From assembly GCA_022841325.1 (NCBI GenBank), contig JALHRS010000022.1, positions 1 through 64,000 on the forward strand: a stretch of 64,000 bases of DNA. Reading direction: 5' to 3'. Both the position numbers and the translations under genes were made by a program. Each line of letters begins with the position of its first letter. Position 1 is the stretch's first letter. The notes under the pieces were generated by a model, which worked only from the letters and a program-made list of their open reading frames with translations, was not told where the DNA came from and ran no database searches. Shown here piece after piece: positions 1 through 7,292 of the stretch. The stretch is from Lysobacterales bacterium (GTDB lineage Bacteria; Pseudomonadota; Gammaproteobacteria; Xanthomonadales; SZUA-5).

Positions 1-332
1 ATCGCCGCGAACAGCATCGCGAGCTGGTCTTCCCAGTTGTCGCCCTCCTTCTGCGCGGTGGTCGCCGGATCCTCCGTCAACGCTTCCCATTTGACGCCCA
101 GCGCACGCAGCGCGGGCCACTCCGACAGGCTGATGTCGAACGCGCCGAAGGGGGAGGATTCAGCCAGGAAGTGCCTTAGCGCAGTGAGGATGGCAGTCTT
201 GCCGCTGTTGTTGGCGCCCACAAGAATGGTCGTTTTCGAGTCCAAGCCTAACTGGGCTTTTCCCAATCGGCGAAACTTGCAGATTTCAACGTATCGTAGC
301 GTGATGCGGCCACATGGTTCCGTCGCCGCCAT
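1..332 (-). CDS. AAA-family ATPase (OLD/RecF-like), partial, N-terminal part
   Basis: The gene runs off the left edge, so only the N-terminal part is present. Read on the minus strand, a beta-strand segment (TLRYVEICKFRRLG) is followed by a clear Walker A motif, GANNSGKT, and then a helix rich in Leu and Ala. This order is typical of AAA ATPases of the OLD/RecF/SMC-like group, where the P-loop binds ATP; the partner domain lies outside the window, so the role (DNA repair, phage defence or other) cannot be decided. The ATG at 332 has GGAG six bases upstream. An in-frame ATG at 380 would add a Pro/Ala-rich extension and is less likely. Confidence 0.8.
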   Translation of the reverse strand, partial: MAATEPCGRITLRYVEICKFRRLGKAQLGLDSKTTILVGANNSGKTAILTALRHFLAESSPFGAFDISLSEWPALRALGVKWEALTEDPATTAQKEGDNWEDQLAMLFAA

Positions 333-710
333 CGGCGGCTCCGCCGGCGCTGGAGCTGGAGCTGGAAATACTGCTGGCATGGTCACGGCGCTATGGCTCC
401 CACGTTGTACAAGGAAAAGAACCTCTCCACCCGCCCGGAGGAAGGTGCGGAGGTGCGGTAACCGCGTCTGTCGTGACAATCTGAACCATGATTTCTCTGA
501 GGCCAGCCCGCATAGGTTGTCTTTCATCATTGCGGGTGGTGTGGCCGCCACGAGAATTTTGGACACCCATGATGTTTGGGGATCGCGGTGGGTGGCTAAG
601 GGAGACTCTCATGGAGCCTCCTGCATTGCCCGCAACGCCAAGGACTTGCCGCATTAATGTGGCCTCAACGCGACGCCTGATCCGCCCAACGCCATCTCCA
701 GAATCAACCA
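333..710. other. intergenic stretch with no convincing gene
   Basis: Between the ATPase start and the patatin remnant no reading frame shows a recognisable domain. The minus-strand frame across 391-714 is Arg/Gly/Pro-rich and has no known motif. The promoter of the leftmost gene should lie near 333-420. I see no strong hairpin or repeat here. Confidence 0.4.
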
Positions 711-995
711 TCACCCCAGCCCCCGCCTAACCCCCACATCCGCCAACGCATACCCCCACTCCACCAGTCTCCGGTGCACATCCGCATCAAACGCCGCCAA
801 CTTCGTCGGCACTCTTGCCAGTTCCGCAGTCGCTGCGCAATCCTTCATCAACGCCTTCGGGTCCTTGTAGCTGGCGACGAGCGTGTCGATGCCCCAGTAG
901 GCGCCTTTCTGCTTGCGTGTGCGGAGTTCGCGCATGAGCATGCGTTTGCGCAGTGCGCCGGTCTGGTCGATGAGGCAGTCGTATGCGCGGCTCAT
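711..995 (-). pseudogene. patatin-like phospholipase remnant (C-terminal tail only)
   Basis: The 94 residues are nearly the same as the last 99 residues of the intact patatin-like gene at 2663-3982. Shared stretches include ALRKRMLMRELRTRKQKGAY, YWGIDTL and EWGYALADVGVRRGL. The catalytic domain (GGGxR loop, serine and Asp-Gly-Gly motifs) is absent, so the protein cannot be an active lipase. Upstream, to about 1245, the DNA still matches the non-conserved insert found in the full gene, and then the resemblance stops. It reads best as a duplicated and 5'-truncated copy. The open frame could still be translated, but I infer a degraded gene. Confidence 0.7.
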
Positions 996-1245
996 CGGCA
1001 GCGGGACGCGGATGGGACTGGCTGGCCTGCGTTTTTCCTGCTCGCGTACGCAGATGCCAGTTCGGCGAAGTTGCTTGATGCGCTTGATTTCGGTTGCGGC
1101 GGCCGGTTGATTCGTCGTGTCTGCTCACTTTGCAGCCTTCGCGGGGTCTTGTCGCCGATCGGTGCGTCGGCGATCGCCGCTAGCGAGTCGCTATTCCTCG
1201 TCGCCGCACCTTGCGCTTGGCCGCAAAGCCTCAGACCTGTCATCT
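996..1245 (-). repeat. copy A of the patatin-insert element
   Basis: This DNA aligns by eye with 2963-3232, which forms an in-frame insert in the intact patatin gene. Shared blocks include the GCCGATCG core, ATTCCTCGTCG and the CTTGCGCT...GCAAAGCC end. In both places it lies directly before the conserved patatin tail. Beyond about 1245 the two loci no longer resemble each other. Boundaries are approximate. Confidence 0.55.
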
Positions 1246-1703
1246 TGCCGTCGATCATCATGGTCTGCGCTTTCGGGGCGGGAGGGGGATTTGTTCTGCG
1301 AGTGTCTCTGACGGGTGGATGGCGCCTATTCGTGTGTGCGTGTGGCGCACTGGGTGTCATGGAGAACAAAGTGTGCCGGAGGCGCGGCTTGTCTCAGGTT
1401 GCGCTGTCAATGAGTGTAATGGGCGCGGTGGATGCCTGCGACCTCGACATACCCGGATGTCGCAAGCAGCGCCCTGAGCGCAGGGAGAGTTGGGGCTGCT
1501 ACCGGTCCAAGGCTCCGGCCGGGGCCGATGTCTGGCGGGGAAACCGGCACGGGATACGCTGAGCGATGCAGCGCATCCATGGACGGATGGGAGCCGTCCT
1601 TCTCGGACCGTTGCGGTCGGCGATGCGGGCGACATTCGAAAGGCTTGCCCCCGGAACGGCCAGGCGGGGTTCCGGGGGCTGGTTATCGGTGGTGCGGTGG
1701 CGA
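1246..1703. other. intergenic stretch, no supported gene
   Basis: Several frames stay open because of the high GC content, but they encode Arg/Pro/Ser-rich sequence with no domain and overlap one another. I see no RNA gene. It may contain the remains of whatever preceded the duplicated patatin tail. Confidence 0.35.
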
Positions 1704-2357
1704 TCAGCGCGGTCGGCTGATTTTCACTGGCAGCATCATGCTCGCGCCGCGGTCGTCCATGATCTTCAGTTTCAACTCGATGGTTTGACCTGGCGCCGGG
1801 GTGGGCAGGTGGGCTTCCAGCGGCTGTCCCGGGCCGGGGTTGTTGAACAGGGCTGCGGGTGAGCCCCACAGGCGGACCTCGGGCGAGTTGCGAAAGAAGC
1901 GGACGCTGCCATCGCCGAACACGACATGGGCGCTGCCCGTATGCACCGAGGCGCTGCCGTTGCCGCCATCAAAGATCTTGATGTGCGGACCGCCGCCGGG
2001 GCCGGCTGGGGTCGGATCGGCGGACTGGTCGACGACAATGTCGAGCACACCGGCGGGTGGCTGGCCGCGAGGGCCGGCCAATTCGAAGCTGAGCCAGGAC
2101 TGGGGCAGAGGATCGGCCGGGTAGAACTGACCGCGCTTCAGAGTGACGTTGTGACCGCTGATCGGCAGCAGCGCGACCGATCCTTCTTCGCCCACGACCA
2201 CTTCCAGCGCGAAGGGTAGGGCGCCGGTCTGGGCGGCGCTATAGGTCCACTCGACCTTGGTGTAGTTCAGCGTGAGCGTGTCGACCTGGGCTTGGGCTGT
2301 GCCGGTCAGGCAGCCGGCGGCCAGCAGCAGGAATTGGATAAAACGTTTCGAACTCAT
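1704..2357 (-). CDS. secreted protein of unknown function
   Basis: The 217-residue product starts with a clear Sec signal peptide: a short basic start, a hydrophobic stretch at about residues 7-20, and a cut after AQA near residue 23. The mature part is rich in Gly, Pro and beta-strand-forming residues. It holds a GSAHVVFGDGSVRFF segment that recalls the H-x-DG motif at the end of pilin-like DUF1559 proteins, but no pilin N-terminus is present, so I do not assign that family. It ends in a basic tail. A purine-rich GAGAGAG lies upstream of the ATG at 2357. It stands alone between repeats; an envelope or secreted role is likely, and nothing more can be said. Confidence 0.6.
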   Translation of the reverse strand: MSSKRFIQFLLLAAGCLTGTAQAQVDTLTLNYTKVEWTYSAAQTGALPFALEVVVGEEGSVALLPISGHNVTLKRGQFYPADPLPQSWLSFELAGPRGQPPAGVLDIVVDQSADPTPAGPGGGPHIKIFDGGNGSASVHTGSAHVVFGDGSVRFFRNSPEVRLWGSPAALFNNPGPGQPLEAHLPTPAPGQTIELKLKIMDDRGASMMLPVKISRPR

Positions 2358-2509
2358 GGCAGCTACTCTCTCGGTGGGTGTTATCCGGGAGTACGCAGGC
2401 CGGTGGCGAAAACGACATGGTGTTCGCGGCGGATGTCGAGAGTGCGCGATCTTGTTGAGAGTTCTGGTCGCCTCTGGCGGTGGTCTTGCTTGCGCAACAA
2501 ACCGTGGAG

Positions 2510-2588
2510 GTAGGTCACGTTGACCCGAAGGGTCTACGTGACAGCTGCGTCAGTCACGTAGGCCGCTACGCGGCCAACGTGACCTACG
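2510..2588. repeat. REP-like palindromic repeat (GTAGGTCACGT family), copy 1
   Basis: The segment begins with GTAGGTCACGTTG and ends with its near reverse complement CAACGTGACCTAC. It contains two smaller stems built on TACGTGAC/GTCACGTA. Related copies lie at 13955-14109 and 17932-18013. It is intergenic and could form a strong hairpin in RNA. Confidence 0.7.
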
Positions 2589-2662
2589 TCAAGAGCAATG
2601 GCTTGCGAGATCCTTGGTGCTAGCAGGCCACGGACGCCGCTGACGCTCGTGCGCTGCGCGGA

Positions 2663-3982
2663 TCAGGCATCCGTCAGACTCGCCAGGCCTCGCCGGACCC
2701 CGACATCGGCCAGGGCGTATCCCCATTCCGCCAGTCGGTTCTGCACATCGGCATCAAAGGCCGCCAGACGCGTCGGCACCTTGGCCAGCTCCGCCGTCGC
2801 CGGGCTGTCCTTCAGCAGCGCCTTCGGGTCCTTGTAGCTGCCAATCAGGGTGTCGATGCCCCAGTAGGCGCCTTTCTGCTTGCGGGTGCGGAGTTCGCGC
2901 ATGAGCATGCGTTTGCGCAGGGCGCGGGTCTGGTCGATGAGGATGTCGCGCACGCGGCTCATCTGCAGCGGGCCGCGGGTGGGCCGGGTGAGCCCGCATC
3001 TCTCCCACCTGCGCGCGCAGATGCGGCGCGACCCAGGCAGCATGAATCGACTTGGCACTTGGCGGCCTCGGCCAGTTGTGTCGCCGCATCTGCCCGCTTT
3101 GCGGCCCTCGCTGGTTCTTTGCGCCGATCGCCGCGTTTCTCCTCCTCGCAATGGAATCACCATTCCTCGTCGTCGTGCCTTGCGCTCGGCGCAAAGCCCT
3201 GCGCGAGGATCCGCAACAGGTGGAAGACATGCGGGCTTGAGCTCGAAGGGTGCGCCGGCGTCGCTGACCAGGGTGATGTCGATCTTGCCTTGCTGCAGGG
3301 CTTCGATACCCATGTTGTCGTAGACGCCGCCGTCGCTGAGCACCAGTCGGCCGCGCATGGCATCGCGCTCGGGTCCGGCCATGCCGCCGCTCCATTGGCG
3401 CGGGTTGGTCTTGACGACGATGGGCGAGAACAGCGGCGGAAAGGCGCTGGAGGCGGCGACGGCCAGCGCCAGCGGCACGTCGGTCTGGCGCGAGGTGCCG
3501 AGCATCCAGTCGGCGATGTAATCCTGGCGGAAGCGGAAATTGCGGCCGGTTTGCAGGCTGGTGGCGTAGAACACGAAAGTGGGCTGGCCAGGTGTGGCGG
3601 CGGCCGGAATCTGTTTGAGCGAGAGGCCGCCGAACTGGTAGCGGTCGTAGCAATCGGTGAGGTATTTGCCGGCCGAGCGGAAGGGATTGATCAGACCCTT
3701 GAGGCCGGCGCCGATATCGATGGTGCGATTGCAGAAGGCCAGCACCTGGTTGGCGACGATTTCATCGAAGTTGCCGGCGCGGCCGTCGTGGAAATCCAGA
3801 TCCTTCCAGCGCTGCGCCAGGATGCCGGCGAGGATGGAACCGCCGGATACGCTGGTGATCAGATCGAGCTTGCCGAGCAGGCCGCCATCGTTGAGGCGCT
3901 TGAGGCCGCCGAGGCCGAAGAGCGTGGCGCGGAAGCCGCCACCGGACAGGGCCAGACCCAGGGTTTTGCCGTCGAGCGCCAT
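2663..3982 (-). CDS. patatin-like phospholipase with an internal insert
   Basis: The 439-residue protein has the patatin lipase layout. There is an oxyanion loop, ALSGGGFRAT, at residues 11-20. The nucleophile region is TSVSGGS, with Ser46; the usual first Gly of GxSxG is Ser here. The catalytic Asp lies in SDGGVYDNMG at about 216-225. Such enzymes hydrolyse acyl esters of membrane lipids. Residues about 251-340 (DNA 2963-3232) are Arg-rich and unlike the family. They separate LVSDAGAPFELKP from the conserved tail MSRVRDILIDQTRALRKR. The same insert and tail occur again at 711-1245. The frame is kept through the insert. No signal peptide is visible, so the protein is probably cytoplasmic or delivered by another route. 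The substrate is unknown. Confidence 0.85.
   Translation of the reverse strand: MALDGKTLGLALSGGGFRATLFGLGGLKRLNDGGLLGKLDLITSVSGGSILAGILAQRWKDLDFHDGRAGNFDEIVANQVLAFCNRTIDIGAGLKGLINPFRSAGKYLTDCYDRYQFGGLSLKQIPAAATPGQPTFVFYATSLQTGRNFRFRQDYIADWMLGTSRQTDVPLALAVAASSAFPPLFSPIVVKTNPRQWSGGMAGPERDAMRGRLVLSDGGVYDNMGIEALQQGKIDITLVSDAGAPFELKPACLPPVADPRAGLCAERKARRRGMVIPLRGGETRRSAQRTSEGRKAGRCGDTTGRGRQVPSRFMLPGSRRICARRWERCGLTRPTRGPLQMSRVRDILIDQTRALRKRMLMRELRTRKQKGAYWGIDTLIGSYKDPKALLKDSPATAELAKVPTRLAAFDADVQNRLAEWGYALADVGVRRGLASLTDA
2963..3232 (-). repeat. copy B of the patatin-insert element (in frame)
   Basis: This stretch of about 270 bases encodes patatin residues 251-340, which have no counterpart in ordinary patatins. 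It resembles the DNA at 996-1245. Its length is a multiple of three with no stop codon, so the host gene remains open. The imperfect palindrome CTTGCGCTCGGCGCAAAG lies near its far end. Confidence 0.55.
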
Positions 3983-4075
3983 GATCCGGGTCCTCAGGGG
4001 TTTGCCGGATATTCGGAGGCTTTGGGCGTGGGTGCAATGGTTTGGGGGGTGCGGGCTTTGGTTTGGCTTTGGTGG

Positions 4076-4316
4076 GTCCAGACTTGTCTGGACGCTTCTG
4101 GGCGGGGTGCGGGGAAGAGCGTCCAGACGAGTCTGGGCCTACAAGAGCGGGGAGAGCGTCCAGACGAGTCTGGGCCTACAAGAGCCGCAGATCCTGCCGA
4201 GCAAGCTCGGCACTACAAGAGCCTCGTACGCCGATGCTTTGGTAGAGCGGAGCTTGCTCCGCTGCTTTGGCTGGGCTTGGTTTAGCTTTGGTGGGTACAG
4301 GCGAGTCTGGACCTGC
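4076..4316. repeat. cluster of GTCCAGAC/GTCTGGAC palindromes
   Basis: Palindromic units of the form GTCCAGAC-NN-GTCTGG(A/G)C recur at about 4078-4097, 4120-4140, 4158-4178 and in part near 4300. They are joined by CCTACAAGAGC. Similar units occur at 43481-43502 and 43676-43702. The region is intergenic, and a REP-like or protein-binding role is possible. Confidence 0.6.
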
Positions 4317-4330
4317 GAAAAGCAGATGCT

Positions 4331-4417
4331 GGCGTCATTGCGAGGAGCGCAGCGACGAAGCAATCCAGGGTATCGCCGCACGCCCCTGGATTGCTTCGCT
4401 GCGCTCGCAATGACGCC
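4331..4417. repeat. long inverted repeat, GGCGTCATTGCGAG family
   Basis: The left arm GGCGTCATTGCGAGGAGCGC continues into AGCGACGAAGCAATCCAGGG. It is matched by the right arm CCCTGGATTGCTTCGCTGCG and CTCGCAATGACGCC, around a short spacer. The sequence can fold into one long hairpin. This kind of palindrome is known as a dispersed repeat in many Proteobacteria. A partial copy (GCTCGCAATGACGCC) lies near 5788-5802. Confidence 0.75.
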
Positions 4418-4466
4418 GGACTTTCTCTCGGCCCGCAGGCTGTGACCAACACCGCCTTGCGAAATT

Positions 4467-4500
4467 GTTGGGCACGGCCTCCGGCCTTTGCCCAACCTAC
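4467..4500. repeat. GTTGGGC...GCCCAACCTAC repeat
   Basis: A short inverted repeat: GTTGGGCA, a GC-rich loop, then TGCCCAACCTAC. A related copy lies near 40126-40156. It is intergenic and could act as a hairpin at the 3' end of the amidohydrolase gene that follows on the minus strand. Confidence 0.5.
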
Positions 4501-4530
4501 GGGGTTGGGCGATTCGGGTGCGGGTTCGCG

Positions 4531-5520
4531 TCAATAAATCGCGGCGCGGAGGGTGGGGTAGTGCACGAGCCTTTGGCCGGGGATGAATTGGTCCATGCTC
4601 AGGGTCCACTGCGAGTGCGGCCAGCGGTAGCTGAGTTCGCGGCGGCGGGGGTAGAGGACGGCGGTGTACAGCGTGCCGCGATCGCGGCTGAAGGCGAGTG
4701 AGTACAGCGGCGGGCGCAGGAAGGCGCTGATGAAGCGCTCGGGTGGGTCTTCGTGCAGCATCAATCGGCTGAGCAGATAGCGCTCGCGTTCGACGGTGGC
4801 CGACTGGAAGGCATGGTCGCGGATGTTGTCGCCGGGCTGGTGATTGGTGGCCACGGGCGCGGCGGTGACCAGTGCCGGGCGATCGGGTGCGAGGTGCACG
4901 GTGGCGCGATCGCCCTGGGCGTCGACCACGGTGATGTTGTAGGCCATGTGCGTGGGGATGCGTGCCAGTGCGGCGGCGGCTTCGCGGGTGCTGCGGCAGG
5001 TTTCGAGCACATAGCGGAGCACGATCGGCACGCCGAAACCTTCGCCAACGACGCGACGGCCGCCAAAGGTCAGGGAGACCGCCAGGCCGGATTCGTTGAT
5101 GCCGTCGACCAGTCCCATCAAGCAGTCGCTGGTGCCGAGCACGGTCTGGGTGCCCCAGCGGCTCTGCAGCGCGGTGGCATCGAAAAACTTGGCGGAATAG
5201 TCGTAGTTGCGCACCAGCATGGGCTCCGCGCCGGGCCAGACGGCCTGGGAGCAGGCGCTGTCATAGGCGGGCGGACACCACAGGCTGAGAAAGCGCGCGG
5301 TGACGTCGCCACCGCCGGCCAGTTCCACCCGCCGCATCCAGATCGGCACCAGTTCGGGCATGTGCACTTCCAGAGCGCGTCTGCAGGCCAGGAAGCTGGG
5401 CCGGGCCAGAAAGCCGTCGCGCAGATACCACTGCCGGTAGGCCGGCCACAGCTGACGGTACAGATTGAGCCAGGGCTGTCCGCTGGGGTCATCGGCGATG
5501 GCGTGGAAGGTCAGGTTCAT
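4531..5520 (-). CDS. C45-type peptidase / acyltransferase-like N-terminal nucleophile hydrolase
   Basis: The sequence from MNLTFHAIADDP resembles acyl-CoA:6-aminopenicillanate acyltransferase-like hydrolases. It has CSQAVW followed by the family hallmark LVRNYDYS, then DGINESGLAVSLTFGG, and later VATNHQ. In the family a Cys released by self-cleavage attacks linear C-N amide bonds. The Cys before SQAVW is the likely nucleophile, which is inferred from its position ahead of RNYDYS. I chose the ATG at 5520; longer in-frame starts run into the repeat at 5607-5680. There is no signal peptide. The natural substrate is unknown; N-acyl amino acids or acylated polyamines would be reasonable given the neighbouring cluster, but this is a guess. 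Confidence 0.75.
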   Translation of the reverse strand: MNLTFHAIADDPSGQPWLNLYRQLWPAYRQWYLRDGFLARPSFLACRRALEVHMPELVPIWMRRVELAGGGDVTARFLSLWCPPAYDSACSQAVWPGAEPMLVRNYDYSAKFFDATALQSRWGTQTVLGTSDCLMGLVDGINESGLAVSLTFGGRRVVGEGFGVPIVLRYVLETCRSTREAAAALARIPTHMAYNITVVDAQGDRATVHLAPDRPALVTAAPVATNHQPGDNIRDHAFQSATVERERYLLSRLMLHEDPPERFISAFLRPPLYSLAFSRDRGTLYTAVLYPRRRELSYRWPHSQWTLSMDQFIPGQRLVHYPTLRAAIY

Positions 5521-5606
5521 GGTGGCCGGGTGGTCATCGGGTCGCGCGGGGTTTTGTAACACGAGAAAGCGTGGTGTGCTTTCCGGGTGGTGTGTGCTGT
5601 TGCTGT

Positions 5607-5680
5607 GGAGGGCGCCGCGCTGCGGCGCCGTGTTGCGCTGAGCGGAGATCAAGAGCGGCCGCGCAGGCGCGCGGCCCTCC
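5607..5680. repeat. two-hairpin dispersed repeat, copy 1
   Basis: It has the order GGAGGGCGCCGCGC, GCGGCGCC, a linker with GAGATCAAGAG, then CGGCCGCGCAGGCGCGCGGC and CCTCC. Each half is a near-perfect GC palindrome. Copies of the same 74-base length occur at 16249-16322 and, reversed, at 39898-39971. All three are intergenic. Confidence 0.8.
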
Positions 5681-5697
5681 TCCAGGGCACGTCGATC

Positions 5698-5756
5698 CGG
5701 TGAGGTGCCGGGAAGCGCCGGGGAGCCGCTGCGCAGCACACCGGGCTACGCGCTGC
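5698..5756. repeat. partial CGGGGAGCCGCTGCGC repeat
   Basis: It holds GCGCCGGGGAGCCGCTGCGC and ACACCGGGCTACGC, matching half of the longer repeats at 15768-15852, 17760-17839 and 43572-43641. It sits next to the two-hairpin repeat, so the gap 5521-5811 is almost wholly repeat-derived. Confidence 0.5.
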
Positions 5757-5811
5757 AGACGGGCCATGAACCTACACACTGCGCTGCTCGCAATGACGCC
5801 GCCTGCGGAAC

Positions 5812-7272
5812 TCAGGCGAACTTGAAGTGATGTTCTGCGGGCAGCTGCGGCGGCAGTTCGACCAGTGACTCGGCGCGATAGTGCTTGCGGATGCCGTCGA
5901 TCCACTTCTTCGAGCGTTCGGTGAGGTCGAACTTGTCGCTCATGGCGCGGCCGCGCAGCACCAGGATGCCGAGGTCGGCGCCTTCGTAGCGCCAGTCGCC
6001 CTTGCCGACGATGCGCAGGAAGAAGGCCTCGTTTTCGGTACGCACGGCGCGACGGTGATAGTCGAAGCGGTCGAAATGCACCTCGCCGGCTTCGTCCATG
6101 CGCCAGATGCCGGTTTCGGGGGCGTCGGTGATCTGGCCGATGGAATCTTCGGTGTGCTTGATAACCATCTGGCACCAGGAATCGATGTTGTCGGGATCGG
6201 CCCAGCGCGCGTTCAACTCGGCGATGTCGATGTCGAAGGGCACGTCGGAGAATTCCAGCAGATGGAACAGCGCCAGCGGCGCATCGGCATGGGCAAAGGC
6301 GGCGTGGTTGGTCATCGAGCTGGCGCCGGTGATGCGCGGATTGAGCTCGCCCAGATAGATGTCGCGGGTCTTGGTGTCGATCAGGAAGTCGAGTTCGAAA
6401 TAGCCGCGGTAACCTTCCTTGCGCAGCTGTTCGCCGAAGGCAAAGGTGTAGTCGCGGGCCTGTTCGCGGGCGCGCTTGGAGAAGGCGTTGGCGAAGATCT
6501 CGTTGCCGCACCAGCCGCCGCGATAGGGCGTGAGATCGTTGAAGCCGACCAGTTCGGTCATCAGCGGGCCGACGATGGTGCCCTGCCTGGTGGCGCAGGC
6601 TTCAATGGCCGCGCCGCGGCAATTGATGCGCTTCATGACCTTGATCTCGCCCTGACCGATGATGTCGTGCTGATGCTTGCGGAACTCGGCTTCGGACTTG
6701 ATGAAGAAGGTGGTGTGGCCGGAATCGCCGTAGGCCGACTGCAGCACCAGATCGGTGCCCAGCTTGGCTTTTTCGGCCACTTCCATCAGCTGCGCGTAGT
6801 CATTGATCTCGGCCAGCGTGTTGGGAACGCTGGGCACTCCGGCCTTGTTGCCGATGCGCACGGTCTCGATCTTGTTGTCGATGCGGTTGCGCAGGCTGGC
6901 CTTGGGGAACCAGACCTCGGCGCCGATTTCCCTGGACAGGGCTTCGGTCTGCTCATCGAACATCAGGAAGATGAACTTGGGTTTGCCGCCGCGTTTGGCG
7001 ACGTGGTCGATGACTTCCTTGTGCTGCAGCAGATAGTTGTTGATGTCCTCGATCGACTGGAACTCGGCGTGCGGTTGCTCGGAGGGGCAGAACACATTGG
7101 GGTGCTGGCCGTCGTAGCAATCGATGTAGCTGATGTAGCTGAGATTCTTGACCCACTCATCGAGGCCGAGCAGATTGAAGTTGGTGGCGCTGACGAAGTA
7201 CACCGGTTCCTCGAAACGATGGAAGAAGCGGCGGATCTCGGAAATGTTCTTCAGCTTGCGGCGTTTTGCCAT
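5812..7272 (-). CDS. ATP-grasp ligase, annotated in such clusters as biotin carboxylase-like
   Basis: The 486-residue protein has an ATP-grasp core: a nucleotide-binding region around LVLQSAYGDSGHTTFFI and the metal- and ATP-binding end LGELNPRITGASSMTNHAA. It resembles the biotin carboxylase/carbamoyl-phosphate synthase branch. However, no biotin carrier or carboxyltransferase gene is nearby, so acetyl-CoA carboxylase function is unlikely. ATP-grasp enzymes join a carboxylate to an amine or thiol through an acyl phosphate. AGGAG lies nine bases before the ATG, and the gene follows the decarboxylase by only 20 bases, so they are co-transcribed. I infer a ligase acting in the polyamine pathway (see findings). 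Family assignment is firm; substrate is open. Confidence 0.8.
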   Translation of the reverse strand: MAKRRKLKNISEIRRFFHRFEEPVYFVSATNFNLLGLDEWVKNLSYISYIDCYDGQHPNVFCPSEQPHAEFQSIEDINNYLLQHKEVIDHVAKRGGKPKFIFLMFDEQTEALSREIGAEVWFPKASLRNRIDNKIETVRIGNKAGVPSVPNTLAEINDYAQLMEVAEKAKLGTDLVLQSAYGDSGHTTFFIKSEAEFRKHQHDIIGQGEIKVMKRINCRGAAIEACATRQGTIVGPLMTELVGFNDLTPYRGGWCGNEIFANAFSKRAREQARDYTFAFGEQLRKEGYRGYFELDFLIDTKTRDIYLGELNPRITGASSMTNHAAFAHADAPLALFHLLEFSDVPFDIDIAELNARWADPDNIDSWCQMVIKHTEDSIGQITDAPETGIWRMDEAGEVHFDRFDYHRRAVRTENEAFFLRIVGKGDWRYEGADLGILVLRGRAMSDKFDLTERSKKWIDGIRKHYRAESLVELPPQLPAEHHFKFA

Positions 7273-7292
7273 CGGTATTGCTCCTGATTTGG

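Noticed and set aside
391..714. Possible 107-residue gene on the minus strand
   Set aside because: Arg/Gly-rich, no motif, no good start signal, and it overlaps other frames of equal quality.
1704..2357. Assignment of the secreted protein to Hcp or DUF1559 pilin-like families
   Set aside because: Short resemblances (YTKVEWTY, FGDGSVRFF) exist, but the rest of either family's layout is missing.
5812..7272. Acetyl-CoA carboxylase biotin carboxylase subunit (AccC)
   Set aside because: No biotin carrier or transferase gene is adjacent, and the gene is tightly coupled to an amino-acid decarboxylase; only the ATP-grasp fold is shared.
5881..7287. Long plus-strand open frame opposite the ATP-grasp gene
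   Set aside because: The minus strand carries the ATP-grasp motifs and a good ribosome-binding site; the opposite frame is a Val/Ala/Gly/Asp-rich shadow.
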